Source: Rhodobacteraceae bacterium WD3A24
GTDB taxonomy: Bacteria > Pseudomonadota > Alphaproteobacteria > Rhodobacterales > Rhodobacteraceae
Assembly: GCA_002967695.1 (NCBI GenBank)
Contig: PUHN01000010.1
Coordinates: forward strand, 27,104 to 91,103
DNA: 64,000 bases
Direction: 5' to 3'
In this document: piece after piece, positions 53,039-62,859 of the stretch
Numbering within the stretch: the stretch's first letter is position 1
How the letters are laid out: each line of letters begins with the position of its first letter
The notes under the pieces: model-generated
Seen by the model: the letters and a program-made list of their open reading frames with translations, nothing else
The model's database searches: none
Told to the model about the DNA's origin: nothing
Translations under genes and position numbers: made by a program

Positions 53039-54337
53039 TCACATCTCGCGAAAGCGCTTTTCCTGCCGCGGGGTCCAGTTGACGTGCAGATGCAGGCCGT
53101 CGTCCTCCTCGCGCTCTTGCTCGACGACGCCCTGCTCGTAGAGCCAGGCCCGGCGCCGGCCCTCGCTGAAATCGAGGCGCAGCTCGCGGCGGTGGCGCTC
53201 TTCCTCCAGCGCGGCGGAGACCATCTCGAGCGCGCGGTCGAGCCCCTCGCCCGTCGTCGCCGAGATCAGGCAGACATCCTCGCGCCGGTCAGCCTGCGTG
53301 GCGCGGGCCGCGGCCTCGGCGGGGGCGAGCAGGTCGATCTTGTTCCACAGCTCGATGCGCGGCGTCGCCTCGGAGACGCCGAGATCGGCGAGGATGGAAT
53401 CGACATCCTCGGCCTGCTCCTCCGTCTCGGGATGCGAGATGTCGCGCACATGCACGATCAGATCGGCCTCCAGCACCTCTTCGAGCGTGGCGCGGAAGGC
53501 GGCGACGAGCTGCGTCGGCAGATCGGAAATGAAGCCGACCGTATCCGAGAGGATCACCTTGCGCCCGTCGGGCAGGCGCACTCCGCGCATGGTCGGGTCG
53601 AGCGTGGCGAAAAGCATGTCGCGCACCATCACGCCGGCGCCGGTCATCCGGTTGAACAGCGTGGACTTGCCGGCATTGGTGTAGCCCACCAGTGCGACGA
53701 TCGGAAACGGCACGCGCCGGCGCGCGGCACGGTGCAGCTCGCGCGTGCGCACCACCTTGTCGAGCTGGCGGCGCAGCCGCACGATCTGGTCGTCGATGGC
53801 GCGGCGGTCGGCCTCGATCTGGGTCTCGCCGGGGCCGCCGACGAAGCCCAGCGCGCCGCGCTGGCGTTCGAGATGGGTCCAGGCGCGCACCAGCCGCGTG
53901 CGCTGGTAGTTGAGCGCGGCGAGTTCGACCTGAAGCTCGCCCTCGCGCGTGGCCGCGCGATCGGCGAAAATCTCCAGGATCAGCCCCGTGCGGTCGAGCA
54001 CCTTGACGCCCCAGTCGCGTTCGAGATTGCGCTGCTGGACCGGGGTGACGGGGCCGTCGACGAGCACCAGCTCCACCTCGTCATCGGCAAAGCGCTGCTT
54101 GAATTCGGCGATCTTGCCGCTGCCGAAGAGCTTGCCGGGCTGGACCTTGGCCAGCGGGACGACCTCGCCGCCGAGGATCTCGGTGCGCGGCAGCGCGGCG
54201 GCCAGCGCCAGCGCCTCGTCGAGCGCGCGCTCGGGCTCGCGCCGGCGCGTCTCGCCGCGAATGGCGGGATGGAGCACGTAGGCGCGGGTGGCGCGCCCGC
54301 CACCCTCACCGCCGAGTTCGGCAACCTCGATGGTCAA
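53039..54337 (-). CDS. hflX: Ribosome-associated GTPase HflX
   Basis: A GTPase that splits stalled 70S ribosomes. It is 432 residues. The N-terminal HflX domain includes GSGKIAEFKQRFADDEVELVLVDGPVTPVQQRNLE. The G1 motif is GYTNAGKSTLFN, the G3 DTVGFISDLP and the G4 WNKIDLL. An extension after the G-domain carries a lysine- and arginine-rich tail. It starts 8 bp after hfq stops, so the two are co-transcribed, as is usual. Confidence 0.94.
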   Translation of the reverse strand: MTIEVAELGGEGGGRATRAYVLHPAIRGETRRREPERALDEALALAAALPRTEILGGEVVPLAKVQPGKLFGSGKIAEFKQRFADDEVELVLVDGPVTPVQQRNLERDWGVKVLDRTGLILEIFADRAATREGELQVELAALNYQRTRLVRAWTHLERQRGALGFVGGPGETQIEADRRAIDDQIVRLRRQLDKVVRTRELHRAARRRVPFPIVALVGYTNAGKSTLFNRMTGAGVMVRDMLFATLDPTMRGVRLPDGRKVILSDTVGFISDLPTQLVAAFRATLEEVLEADLIVHVRDISHPETEEQAEDVDSILADLGVSEATPRIELWNKIDLLAPAEAAARATQADRREDVCLISATTGEGLDRALEMVSAALEEERHRRELRLDFSEGRRRAWLYEQGVVEQEREEDDGLHLHVNWTPRQEKRFREM

Positions 54338-54345
54338 CGGCGCAC

Positions 54346-54579
54346 TCAGTCCTCACCATCATAGAGCTGGATCGGCTGCCCCGGCATGATGGTGGAGATG
54401 GCGTGCTTGTAGACCAGTTGCGACTGGCCGTCGCGCCGCAGAAGCACGCAGAAATTGTCGAACCAGGTGATGACGCCCTGAAGTTTCACACCGTTGATCA
54501 GGAACACCGTGACCGGCACCTTGTTCTTGCGGACATGGTTGAGAAAGGCGTCCTGCAGGTTTTGTTTGTCGGCGGCCAT
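54346..54579 (-). CDS. hfq: RNA chaperone Hfq
   Basis: The hexameric Sm-like protein that pairs small RNAs with mRNAs, 77 residues. The Sm1 motif is [27 protein letters not shown] and the Sm2 motif [10 protein letters not shown] is complete. The N-terminus ([16 protein letters not shown]) holds the proximal-face Gln. AAGAAGAAGG lies before the ATG. It is followed closely by hflX, and 149 bp upstream lies the trkH stop, in which I see no clear promoter. Confidence 0.97.
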   Translation of the reverse strand: MAADKQNLQDAFLNHVRKNKVPVTVFLINGVKLQGVITWFDNFCVLLRRDGQSQLVYKHAISTIMPGQPIQLYDGED

Positions 54580-54728
54580 GTTGTCGTGCCCTTCTTCTTT
54601 CGCTCGTCTGTCGCACCGGTCGCGCGGCGGTCAGGCCCCCGCCGCGCCGGGCTCGCGTCGCCCGTGGTCACTATGAAGCGCGGCCGCGGGAGATTCCACC
54701 CCAAATCAACCGCTGCGGGCAGCGCCGC

Positions 54729-56243
54729 TCAGCCGCGCCAGCTTTCCGGCAGGAGCACCACGATCAGGGCGAGCAGTTCGAGCCGGCCCAGCACCATCGC
54801 CGCGGCGAGAATGGCGCGCACCCCGTCGGAAAGGTCGGACCAGTGCAACTGCACCTCGGTGGCGATCGAGACCAGCGGCCCCGTCGTCGTGAAAGCCGCC
54901 ATCGCGAAGACGATCGCCGGCTCGAATTCCAGCCCCGCCAGCGCGAGCACCATCACGATGAGCGCGTTGGAGGCGATGAACAGCATCGCGAAGATCCAGG
55001 CCGAATACCCTCCCTGGCGGCGGATACGGCGCAGCTGCGCGCCCTGCCCGGCCACCGAGGACGGGTGGATCAGCCGGTCGAGCTCGCGCAGGGTCAGACG
55101 CCACAGCGCATAGACCCGCAGCAGTTTCAGCCCGCCCGCCGTCGTGGCCACGCCGCCGCCGGTGACCGCCAGCGCGGCGAGCACCAGCCCCGGCGTCTCG
55201 AGCCCCGACCAGGCACGCGCCGCCGCCCATTCGGCCGAGACGAAGCCGGTGGTGGTCAGAAACGACAACGCGGTGAACACCCCGCCCCAGAACACCCGCA
55301 GCACCAGCGCGGCATTGCCGCCCGCGCCGCCCTCGGCCGCCCCCAGCGCGTGGCGGAGAAACAGCGCCAGCCCGACGCCGAGGACGATCGTCGCCGCGAT
55401 CCAGATCTCGGGGTCGCGCGTGATGCCGCGCGTCTCGCCGGGCAGCAGCGTGCCCGGCAACCCCCGCCGCGTGACCGCAAAGATCAGCCCCGCGAAGATC
55501 AGCGCCTCGCCGGCCAGCCCCGCCCCCGCGCCCGGCTGCGCGCCCATGGTTATGCCGCTGGTGGCCAGCGTCGACATCGCGTGCAGCACGGCCGGCAGCG
55601 GCCTGTCACCGGCCACGGTCAGCGCCAGCCACAGAACGCCGGTCAGCCCGGCATAGATCGGCGCGAGCTGGCGCGCGTGCAGGACCAGCCGTTCGGACGG
55701 GTCGGCGACGCGGGTGATCTGCGCCGCGCCGTAGCCGCTGCGCCCCGCCGCGCGGTCCGAGAGCACCTCGAAGCCGCCCAGATTGACCGGCGCGAGCATT
55801 GCGAGCACCGCGAGCAGCGTGAAGAATCCGCCCAGCCAGCCGACGAGCGCGCGCCACAGATGCACGCTGTCGGGCACGGATTGGGCGGTTTCGTAGAGCG
55901 TCGCGCCGGTGGTGGTGAAGCTCGACACCATTTCGAACCATGCTTCGAGAAATCGCGCGCCCTCCACCGCCTCGACCATGGGCACCGCCAGAATCGGCGG
56001 CAGCACCACATAGGCACCCACCAGCGAGAGAAACTGGCTGCGTGCGATGTCGCGCGGCTCGTAACGCGCCGTGCCCAGCGCCAGAAGCGCGGTGAGCAGG
56101 CCGAAGAGCAGCGCCGAGTAGAAGAACGCCTCGAAAACCGCAATGGCGCCGGTCGCCAGCGCATGCAGCGCCGGGGCCAGCATCGCCAGCGCGCCGACAG
56201 CGGCGAGGATGACAAGCAGCGGAAGGTCGAGAAATCGGCGCAT
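54729..56243 (-). CDS. trkH: Trk potassium uptake protein TrkH
   Basis: The membrane K+-translocating subunit, 504 residues, with four pore-loop repeats. Selectivity-filter segments such as SSFTTTGATLYETAQ, STLATSGITMGAQ, SFLTTTGFVSAE and AAFTTTGPLVSIATE are visible in order. It works with TrkA, whose gene ends 17 bp before. The order ntrX-trkA-trkH-hfq is that known in Rhodobacter and relatives. Confidence 0.94.
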   Translation of the reverse strand: MRRFLDLPLLVILAAVGALAMLAPALHALATGAIAVFEAFFYSALLFGLLTALLALGTARYEPRDIARSQFLSLVGAYVVLPPILAVPMVEAVEGARFLEAWFEMVSSFTTTGATLYETAQSVPDSVHLWRALVGWLGGFFTLLAVLAMLAPVNLGGFEVLSDRAAGRSGYGAAQITRVADPSERLVLHARQLAPIYAGLTGVLWLALTVAGDRPLPAVLHAMSTLATSGITMGAQPGAGAGLAGEALIFAGLIFAVTRRGLPGTLLPGETRGITRDPEIWIAATIVLGVGLALFLRHALGAAEGGAGGNAALVLRVFWGGVFTALSFLTTTGFVSAEWAAARAWSGLETPGLVLAALAVTGGGVATTAGGLKLLRVYALWRLTLRELDRLIHPSSVAGQGAQLRRIRRQGGYSAWIFAMLFIASNALIVMVLALAGLEFEPAIVFAMAAFTTTGPLVSIATEVQLHWSDLSDGVRAILAAAMVLGRLELLALIVVLLPESWRG

Positions 56244-56260
56244 CGCCGGCCGCGCCCGGC

Positions 56261-57637
56261 TCAGAAATAATCGATGGAGACCTGCAGCAGGCGCTCCACC
56301 TCGGGCACGTCGGCCGCCAGCGCGAATATCGCCACGACATCGCCGACTTCGATACGGGTGCCGCCGCGCGGGCGCACCACCTTGCCGTGCTTGACCAGCG
56401 CGCCGACGAGCACGCCCTCGGGAAAGTCGATCTCGCGGATCGCCTGCCCGGCGATGGGCGAGGTCGAAAGCACCTGCGCCTCGATCACCTCGGCCTCGCC
56501 GTCACCGATGGAGTAGATCGCGCGCACCCGCCCGTGCCGTACATGCCGCAGGATCGACGAGACGGTGGTCGCGCGCGGATTGATATAGGCGTCGATGTCG
56601 AGCGGGCCCATCAGCGTGGCCAGCGTGGGATCGTTGATCAGCGCGATGGCCATCGGGCAGCCGGTGGTCTTGGCCCGCACCGAGGCGAGCATGTTGGTCT
56701 TGTCGTCGTCGGTGACGGCGAGCACCGCATCGGCGCGCGCGATGCCCGCCTCGGAGAGAATCTCGGCATCCATCCCGTCGCCATGCAGCACGATCGTGCG
56801 CTCCAGCGCGTCGGCGGCGGCCTCGGCGCGGGCGCGATCCTTCTCGATCATCTTGGCGCGCACCCGGCGCGGCTGCGTCTCCAGCGCCTTGGCGACCGAC
56901 AGCCCGACATTGCCGCCCCCGATGATGACGACCCGCTCCTGCCGCACGGTGGTCTTTCCGAAGATCTGCAGCGTGCGCTCGACGTCATCGACATGGGCGA
57001 AGACATAGACGCGGTCCCCGGCAAAGAGCTGGTCGCGCGGCTCGGGCGCGAACAGCCGCCTGCCGCGTTGAACGCCCACGACGACGGCGCGCAGGGTCGA
57101 GAACAGATCGGTCAACTGCCGCAGCGGTGTGTCGAGCACCGGGCAGTCCTCTTCGAGCACGATCCCGAGAAGCTGCGCGCGCCCGTCGAGGAAATACTCG
57201 GTATCGAAAGCCGCCGGCGCGGCGAGCCGCTGCAGCGTGGCCGCGGCCACCTCCCGCTCGGGGCTGATGACGACGTCGATCGGCAGATGCTCGCGCCGGA
57301 ACAGGTCGGAATAGACCGGCTGCAGATAGGCCTGTGCGCGCAGCCGGGCGATCTTGCGGGTGATCTTGAAAACCGAATGGGCCACCTGACAGGTGACCAT
57401 GTTGACCTCGTCGGAATGGGTCGCGGCGATGATCATGTCGGCATCGCCCGCGCCGGCCTGATCGAGAATGTCGGGATGGCTGGCGAACCCGACCACGCCG
57501 CTGACATCGAGCGTGTCGGTGGCGCGGCGCACGAGGTTGGGATTGTTGTCGACGACCGTGACCTCGTTGCGCTCGCCCGCAAGGTGGCGCGCAATCTGCC
57601 AGCCCACCTGCCCGGCCCCGCAGATGACGATCTTCAT
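56261..57637 (-). CDS. trkA: Trk potassium uptake NAD-binding protein TrkA
   Basis: The cytoplasmic regulator of TrkH, 458 residues, with two RCK repeats. Each has a Rossmann nucleotide site, MKIVICGAGQVGWQIARHLAG and VVIIGGGNVGLSVAKALE, and a following TrkA-C domain. It lies 63 bp after ntrX and 17 bp before trkH, within the same operon. Confidence 0.95.
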   Translation of the reverse strand: MKIVICGAGQVGWQIARHLAGERNEVTVVDNNPNLVRRATDTLDVSGVVGFASHPDILDQAGAGDADMIIAATHSDEVNMVTCQVAHSVFKITRKIARLRAQAYLQPVYSDLFRREHLPIDVVISPEREVAAATLQRLAAPAAFDTEYFLDGRAQLLGIVLEEDCPVLDTPLRQLTDLFSTLRAVVVGVQRGRRLFAPEPRDQLFAGDRVYVFAHVDDVERTLQIFGKTTVRQERVVIIGGGNVGLSVAKALETQPRRVRAKMIEKDRARAEAAADALERTIVLHGDGMDAEILSEAGIARADAVLAVTDDDKTNMLASVRAKTTGCPMAIALINDPTLATLMGPLDIDAYINPRATTVSSILRHVRHGRVRAIYSIGDGEAEVIEAQVLSTSPIAGQAIREIDFPEGVLVGALVKHGKVVRPRGGTRIEVGDVVAIFALAADVPEVERLLQVSIDYF

Positions 57638-57700
57638 GGCCGCGATTCCCCCCGGCCGTTGCCGCCGCGAAGTCTTGCTTGGCAGATGCGCGCGGGGGGG

Positions 57701-59098
57701 TCAATCGGCACGCGCCGCTCCCCGGCGAGCGCCGATCTGACCGCCGCCGACGACCCCCAGCGACTTGAGCTTGCGGTGCAGCGCCGAGCGCTCCATCCCG
57801 ACAAAGCTGGCGGTGCGGCTGATATTGCCGCCGAAACGGTTGATCTGGGTGAGCAGATACTCGCGCTCGAAAAGCTCGCGCGCCTCGCGCAAGGGCAGCG
57901 TGGCCAGCGCGCCGGTGAGCACCACGCGGTCCTCGCCGCCATCGCCGGCCTCGCCCTGCTGGAACTCGCGCGGCTCTATCGGGCCGCCGCCCTCGCCCAG
58001 AATCAGCGCGCGCTCGATCTCGTTGCGCAGCTGGCGCACATTGCCCGGCCAGGGCATGGTCTGCAGCAGCGCGCGCGCCTCGTCCGAGAGCGGCCTCTGC
58101 GGCAGGCCCTGGGTCTTGTTGAACTGGGCGATGAAGTAGTCGGCGAGCTCGGGGATATCCTCGCGGCGCTGATCGAGGCCGGGCACCGCGACGGGGACGA
58201 CGTTGAGCCGGTCGTAAAGCTCCTGGCGAAAGCGGCCCGCGGCGATCTCGGCCCGCAGATCGCGGGTGGTCGAGGAGATGACCCGCAGATCGACGCGCAC
58301 GGTATCCGCCCCGCCGACGCGGGTGAACTGCTGCTCCACCAGAACGCGCAGGATCTTGGACTGCGTGCCGGCGGGCATGTCGGCGACCTCGTCGAGATAG
58401 ACGACGCCGCCATGGGCCTGCTCCAGCAGGCCGGGCTCGTGGCCGCGCTCGGCGGATTCGCGGCCGAAGAGCACCTCTTCCATCCGGTCGGGCTCCACCG
58501 CCGCCGAAGAGACCACCACGAAGGGCCCGCCGCTGCGCGGCGATCCGGCGTGGATATAGCGCGCGGCCATCTCCTTGCCCGCGCCCGCCGGACCGGTCAG
58601 CATCACCCGGCCGTTGGATTTCGCCACCTTGTCGAGCTGCGCCCTGAGCGCCCGGAAGGCCGGCGAGACGCCAACCATGTCGGGCGAGGCGACATCGCGG
58701 CTGCGCAGCTCGGAGTTCTCGCGCCGCAGCCGCGAGGCCTCCATCGCGCGGCTGATGACGACCATGAGCTGGTCGATGTTGAAGGGCTTTTCGATGAAGT
58801 CATAGGCGCCCTGCTTGATCGCGGCCACGGCGATCTCGATATTGCCGTGCCCCGAGATAATGACGACCGGAATGCCGGGATTGTCGCGCTTGACGCTCAT
58901 GAGAATGTCGATGCCGTCCATCCGGCTGTCCTTGAGCCAGATATCGAGGATGATCAGCGCCGGCGGGGACTCGTTGATCGCGGCCATGCAGTCGTCGGAA
59001 TTGGCCGCGACCCGCGTCGAATAGCCCTCGTCGCCGAGAATCTCGGAAATCAGTTCGCGTATGTCGCGTTCGTCATCGACGATCAGAATGTCGTTCAT
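57701..59098 (-). CDS. ntrX: Nitrogen assimilation response regulator NtrX
   Basis: The partner of NtrY, 465 residues: a receiver domain (ILIVDDERDIRELI, phosphoacceptor Asp in LIILDIWL, Lys in EKPFN), an AAA+ domain (Walker A GPAGAGKE, Walker B VVYLDEVADMP) and a Fis-type HTH (NISRTASFVGMERSALHRKLKSL). The GAFTGA loop is replaced by GRESAERGHEPG, so contact with sigma-54 is not expected. It starts 15 bp after ntrY stops. Confidence 0.95.
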   Translation of the reverse strand: MNDILIVDDERDIRELISEILGDEGYSTRVAANSDDCMAAINESPPALIILDIWLKDSRMDGIDILMSVKRDNPGIPVVIISGHGNIEIAVAAIKQGAYDFIEKPFNIDQLMVVISRAMEASRLRRENSELRSRDVASPDMVGVSPAFRALRAQLDKVAKSNGRVMLTGPAGAGKEMAARYIHAGSPRSGGPFVVVSSAAVEPDRMEEVLFGRESAERGHEPGLLEQAHGGVVYLDEVADMPAGTQSKILRVLVEQQFTRVGGADTVRVDLRVISSTTRDLRAEIAAGRFRQELYDRLNVVPVAVPGLDQRREDIPELADYFIAQFNKTQGLPQRPLSDEARALLQTMPWPGNVRQLRNEIERALILGEGGGPIEPREFQQGEAGDGGEDRVVLTGALATLPLREARELFEREYLLTQINRFGGNISRTASFVGMERSALHRKLKSLGVVGGGQIGARRGAARAD

Positions 59099-59113
59099 GC
59101 CTTCCTCGCTCGT

Positions 59114-61384
59114 CTAGGTCTCGACGGCCGCCGCCACGTCGATTTCCTCGGCCTCCTCGGGCGGGCGCCGCCCCAGCAGGGGCAGTGTGATCCGCGCCTG
59201 CGCGCCGCGATGTGCACAGCCCTCGAATTGCGGCGCGTCGGTGAGCACCAGCGTGCCGCCATGTTCCTCGATGATCTTCTTGACGATCGAAAGGCCCAGC
59301 CCGGTGCCCTTTTCGCGGGTGGTCACATAGGGCTCGAACAGGCGCACGCGGTCCTCGGGCAGCCCGATGCCGTTGTCTGTGATGGTGATCTCGACACGCT
59401 CGTCGCCCTCCACCATCGCGACGCGCAATTCCGGGACAAAGCCCTTGGGTGCGCCGCTTTCCTCAAGGGTTTCAATTGCTTCTCCGGCATTCTTTATCAA
59501 GTTGGTGAACGCCTGTGACAGCATCGTCGCATCGACCTCCAGCACGACAGGGTCATCCGGCAACTCCTCGGAAAAGCGGATATCGGGCAGCGCCCCCTCC
59601 TGCAGCATGACGGATTCGTGGATGAGCTTGACCACATCATGCGGCCGCCGGTCCGGCTCGGGCATGCGGGCGAAGCGCGAGAACTCGTCGACGATACGGC
59701 GCAGGTCGTTGGTCTGGCGCACGATGACCTCGGTGTATTCCTCCAGCGCCTGCTGCGCCTCGGGCGCCAGATCGCGGCGGAACTTGCGCTTGATGCGCTC
59801 GGCCGAAAGCTGGATGGGCGTGAGCGGATTCTTGATCTCGTGGGCGATGCGCCGGGCGACGTCACCCCACGCGGCCATGCGCTGTGCGCTGACCAGGTCG
59901 GTGACATCGTCGAAGGCGATCACGTGCCCTTCGATCCGGCCGGCGGAGTTACGCCGCACCGCGATGCGCACCAGCAGGGTCTCCAGCCGGCCGCCGCGGC
60001 TCAGCCGCACCTCTTCCTGGGCGACGCTGGCGCGCCGGGCGCGCAGCTGGCCGAGCAGCGCGTCGAATTCGGGTACCACCTCGCCGAGGGGCTGGCCCTG
60101 CGCGTCTTCGAGATCGAGCTCCAGGAGGGTCTGCGCGGCGCGGTTCACGAAGGCGACGCGGCCGTCCTCGTCGAGCCCGATCACCCCCGCCGTCACCGAG
60201 GACAGCACCGAGTCGAACAGCCTGCGGCGCTCCTCGATCTTGCGGTTGTTCTCAAGCAGGGCGGCGCGCTGGCCCTTGAGCTGGCGCGTCATCTGGTTGA
60301 ACACGCGCCCCAGCATGGCAATCTCGTCGTCGCCCTCCTCCTCGGGCACCTGCACCTCCAGATCGCCCGCGCCCACCCGCTCGGCCGCGCCGGCCAGCCG
60401 CCCAACAGGCCGGGCCAGGCGCTCGGCGAACCACAGCCCCAGCCAGACGGCAGCGAGGATCAGGATGAGCGCAAAGCCCAGATACAGCAGGCCGAACTCG
60501 AACAGCAGCCGCCCGCGCTCGCTCTCGAGCTGCTGATAGAGCCGCGCGGTCTCGGTGGTCTCGTCGAGCAGCTCGAGGATCGAGCCGTCCACATTGCGCG
60601 AGATGAACAGATATCGGCCGGGATACTCTGCCAGCGCGACGAGGGCGCGGAACTCGTCGTTCTCGCGGTCCTTGATGATGACGGTCTCGCCGGAATCCGC
60701 GCGGTCGAGCTGTGCCGGGCTCGGCGCCTCGTAGTCGAAGAGATACGAATCCTCGCCGCGCGCGCGGATCTGGGCGGCCGCGTCGATGACGAAGGCCTCG
60801 CGCAGGCCGCGCTGGATTCCGGCCTGCCCCTGCGCAAGAAGCTGACGCAGCTCGCCGTCGTCGATGCGAAAACCCGCCCGCGGGGCGCTGTCGAGATACT
60901 CCGCAAGGGCTTCGGCGTCCTCGACGAGATCGGCCTCGTGCTCGGCCTCATAGGCCTCGGCGGCGGCCAGCGAATTGCCCACCACCTGACTGACCCGGTC
61001 GGAGAACCAGCCCTCCAGACCGACATTGATCGTCAGCCCCGCGAACACGGCGACCGACACCGTGGGCACCAGCGCAATCACCGCGAAGACCCCGGTGAGC
61101 CGCAGATGCAGCCGCGAGCCCGCCGACTGCGCCCGGCGCGCGGCCACCATGCGCGCGATCCGCGCGCCCACCAGCGCGGCGACGACGAGAATATAGATCA
61201 GATCGGCGAGGATGATCAGCCGCAGCCCCGGCGCGCTGACGGGCTGATTGAGCGGGCCCAGCGCGAGAAAGGTCGCCAGCACCAGCAGCGGCCCGAGCAC
61301 CACCAGCCCCAGCGTGGCCGCATTGCGCGCGCGGCGCGTCTTGCGCAGCCGGTTCAGCCCCCGGAGTGTCAATTGCCGCGTCAC
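59114..61384 (-). CDS. ntrY: Sensor histidine kinase NtrY
   Basis: A membrane sensor of 756 residues. About three N-terminal helices, an extracytoplasmic region and a further helix (LLYLGFALILILAAVWLGLWFAERLA) precede HAMP, PAS (LLDSVLS-like FDSVLSSVTAGVIGLDEDGRVAFVNRAAQTLL), the H-box [18 protein letters not shown] and the ATPase (N-box NLIKNAGEAIE, G-box GTGLGLSIVKKI). The start is GTG 61384. The 92-bp gap after ntrC may hold a promoter. It acts with NtrX in nitrogen and redox control. Confidence 0.94.
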   Translation of the reverse strand: MTRQLTLRGLNRLRKTRRARNAATLGLVVLGPLLVLATFLALGPLNQPVSAPGLRLIILADLIYILVVAALVGARIARMVAARRAQSAGSRLHLRLTGVFAVIALVPTVSVAVFAGLTINVGLEGWFSDRVSQVVGNSLAAAEAYEAEHEADLVEDAEALAEYLDSAPRAGFRIDDGELRQLLAQGQAGIQRGLREAFVIDAAAQIRARGEDSYLFDYEAPSPAQLDRADSGETVIIKDRENDEFRALVALAEYPGRYLFISRNVDGSILELLDETTETARLYQQLESERGRLLFEFGLLYLGFALILILAAVWLGLWFAERLARPVGRLAGAAERVGAGDLEVQVPEEEGDDEIAMLGRVFNQMTRQLKGQRAALLENNRKIEERRRLFDSVLSSVTAGVIGLDEDGRVAFVNRAAQTLLELDLEDAQGQPLGEVVPEFDALLGQLRARRASVAQEEVRLSRGGRLETLLVRIAVRRNSAGRIEGHVIAFDDVTDLVSAQRMAAWGDVARRIAHEIKNPLTPIQLSAERIKRKFRRDLAPEAQQALEEYTEVIVRQTNDLRRIVDEFSRFARMPEPDRRPHDVVKLIHESVMLQEGALPDIRFSEELPDDPVVLEVDATMLSQAFTNLIKNAGEAIETLEESGAPKGFVPELRVAMVEGDERVEITITDNGIGLPEDRVRLFEPYVTTREKGTGLGLSIVKKIIEEHGGTLVLTDAPQFEGCAHRGAQARITLPLLGRRPPEEAEEIDVAAAVET

Positions 61385-61476
61385 CCGCCGTCACCCTGCG
61401 CAAAGCCGTGTCGCAACCGGAGCGCCCGCGCGCGCCGCGCGGAGTGACGCCGATGCGCCACTGCCCTGTTGCCGCC

Positions 61477-62859
61477 TTACATCAACTTGCGGCGGCGTGT
61501 CACGTGAATATCAAGCTCGGTGATCTTCTTGCGCAGGGTATTGCGGTTGATTCCAAGAAGCTCCGCGCAGCGAACCTGATTGCCCGCCGTGGCATCGAGG
61601 GCGATCTCGATGAGCGGCATTTCCACCTCGCGCAGGATGCGCTGATACAGCCCCGGCGGCGGCAGCTCGCCGCCATGCAGGTCGAAATAGCGCCTCAGAT
61701 GCGAGGCGACCGAGGCCGACAGCCGGTCGCCCTCGCCGCCACCGCGGCGCACCGGCTCGGCGGCGGGCTGGTCACCAAGCACCTGGTCGACCTGCCCGCG
61801 GGTGATCTCGGGCTCGGGGCCGGTGACGACGAGCCGGCGGACCACGTTGTGCAGTTGCCGCACATTGCCCGGCCAGCTGTAGGCGCGCATCAGCTCCATC
61901 GCCTCGTCGGAAAACCGCCGGGCCGGCGCGCCCTCGCGCGCGGCGCGGGCAAGAAAATGCTCGGCCAGCAGCGGGATATCGTCCACCCGCTCGCGCAGGG
62001 GCGGCACCGCGATGGTCACCCCGCCCAGGCGATAGAACAGATCCTGACGAAAGGCGCCCGCCTCCATCCGCTCGGCAAGATCGCCCTGGCTGGTGGCCGC
62101 GATGCGCGGCCCCTTCTCGTCGATCGCGTCGAGCATGCGCACGATGCGCATCTGTGCCTCGAGGTCGAAATCGCCCACCTCGTCGAAGACGAGCGTGCCG
62201 CCCCGGCTGCGCGCCAGGAGCGCCGACGGCCCGTCCGCCCCGGCCAGATCGGCGGCCCCGGCAACGGCGAAGGGCATGTGACGGCGGTCGGAGAAATCGT
62301 GTATCGCCCGCGCGATGAGCGATTTCCCCGTGCCCGACTCGCCGGTCACGAGCACGGTCATGTCGGTGTTCATCACGCGCGCGACGAGCCGGTAGACCCC
62401 CTGCATCGCCGGGGTGCGCCCCACCAGCGGCAGATCGGGGTCGCCCTCGGCGGAGCGCGGCTCGGCCTCGGCCGCGGCGGGGGCGGGGCGGCGGCGGCGG
62501 CCTTCGAGCGCGCGCGCGGTGCGTTTCATCAGATCGGGCAGGTCGAAGGGCTTGGGCAGATAGTCGTAGGCATGCGCCTCCTCGGCCTGGATCGCCGTCA
62601 GGATCGTGTTCTGCGCCGAGATCACGATCACCGGCAAATCCGGGCGCTCCTGGCCAATCCGGGGCAGCATCTCGAGGCCGTTGCCGTCGGGCATCATCAC
62701 GTCGGTGATGACCAGATCGCCCCGCCCCTCGCCGACCCAGCGCATCAGCGTCGTCAGCGCCGAGGTGGCGTGGACCTTGCAGCCCGCGCGCGTGAGGGCC
62801 TGCGTGAGCACCGTGCGGATCGTGCGGTCGTCGTCGGCGACAAGAACGGTGCCGTCCAT
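61477..62859 (-). CDS. ntrC: Nitrogen regulation protein NtrC, GAFTGA-less type
   Basis: A response regulator of 460 residues: a receiver ([11 protein letters not shown], Asp in [11 protein letters not shown], Lys in PKPFDL), an AAA+ domain (Walker A GESGTGKS, Walker [11 protein letters not shown]) and a Fis-type HTH ([24 protein letters not shown]). The sigma-54 contact loop is missing, with [16 protein letters not shown] in its place. R. capsulatus NtrC, which works with sigma-70 polymerase, lacks it too. The ATG at 62859 shares one base with the ntrB stop (TGATG). Confidence 0.95.
   Translation of the reverse strand: MDGTVLVADDDRTIRTVLTQALTRAGCKVHATSALTTLMRWVGEGRGDLVITDVMMPDGNGLEMLPRIGQERPDLPVIVISAQNTILTAIQAEEAHAYDYLPKPFDLPDLMKRTARALEGRRRRPAPAAAEAEPRSAEGDPDLPLVGRTPAMQGVYRLVARVMNTDMTVLVTGESGTGKSLIARAIHDFSDRRHMPFAVAGAADLAGADGPSALLARSRGGTLVFDEVGDFDLEAQMRIVRMLDAIDEKGPRIAATSQGDLAERMEAGAFRQDLFYRLGGVTIAVPPLRERVDDIPLLAEHFLARAAREGAPARRFSDEAMELMRAYSWPGNVRQLHNVVRRLVVTGPEPEITRGQVDQVLGDQPAAEPVRRGGGEGDRLSASVASHLRRYFDLHGGELPPPGLYQRILREVEMPLIEIALDATAGNQVRCAELLGINRNTLRKKITELDIHVTRRRKLM

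Noticed and set aside
56387..59518. Open frame of over 1,000 codons on the plus strand
   Set aside because: It is antisense to trkA and ntrX, whose motifs are complete. Its translation is rich in His, Arg, Asp and Gly without any domain, as expected for the mirror frame of GC-rich genes.
59618..61447. Open frame of about 600 codons on the plus strand
   Set aside because: Antisense shadow of ntrY; no motif and no ribosome site.
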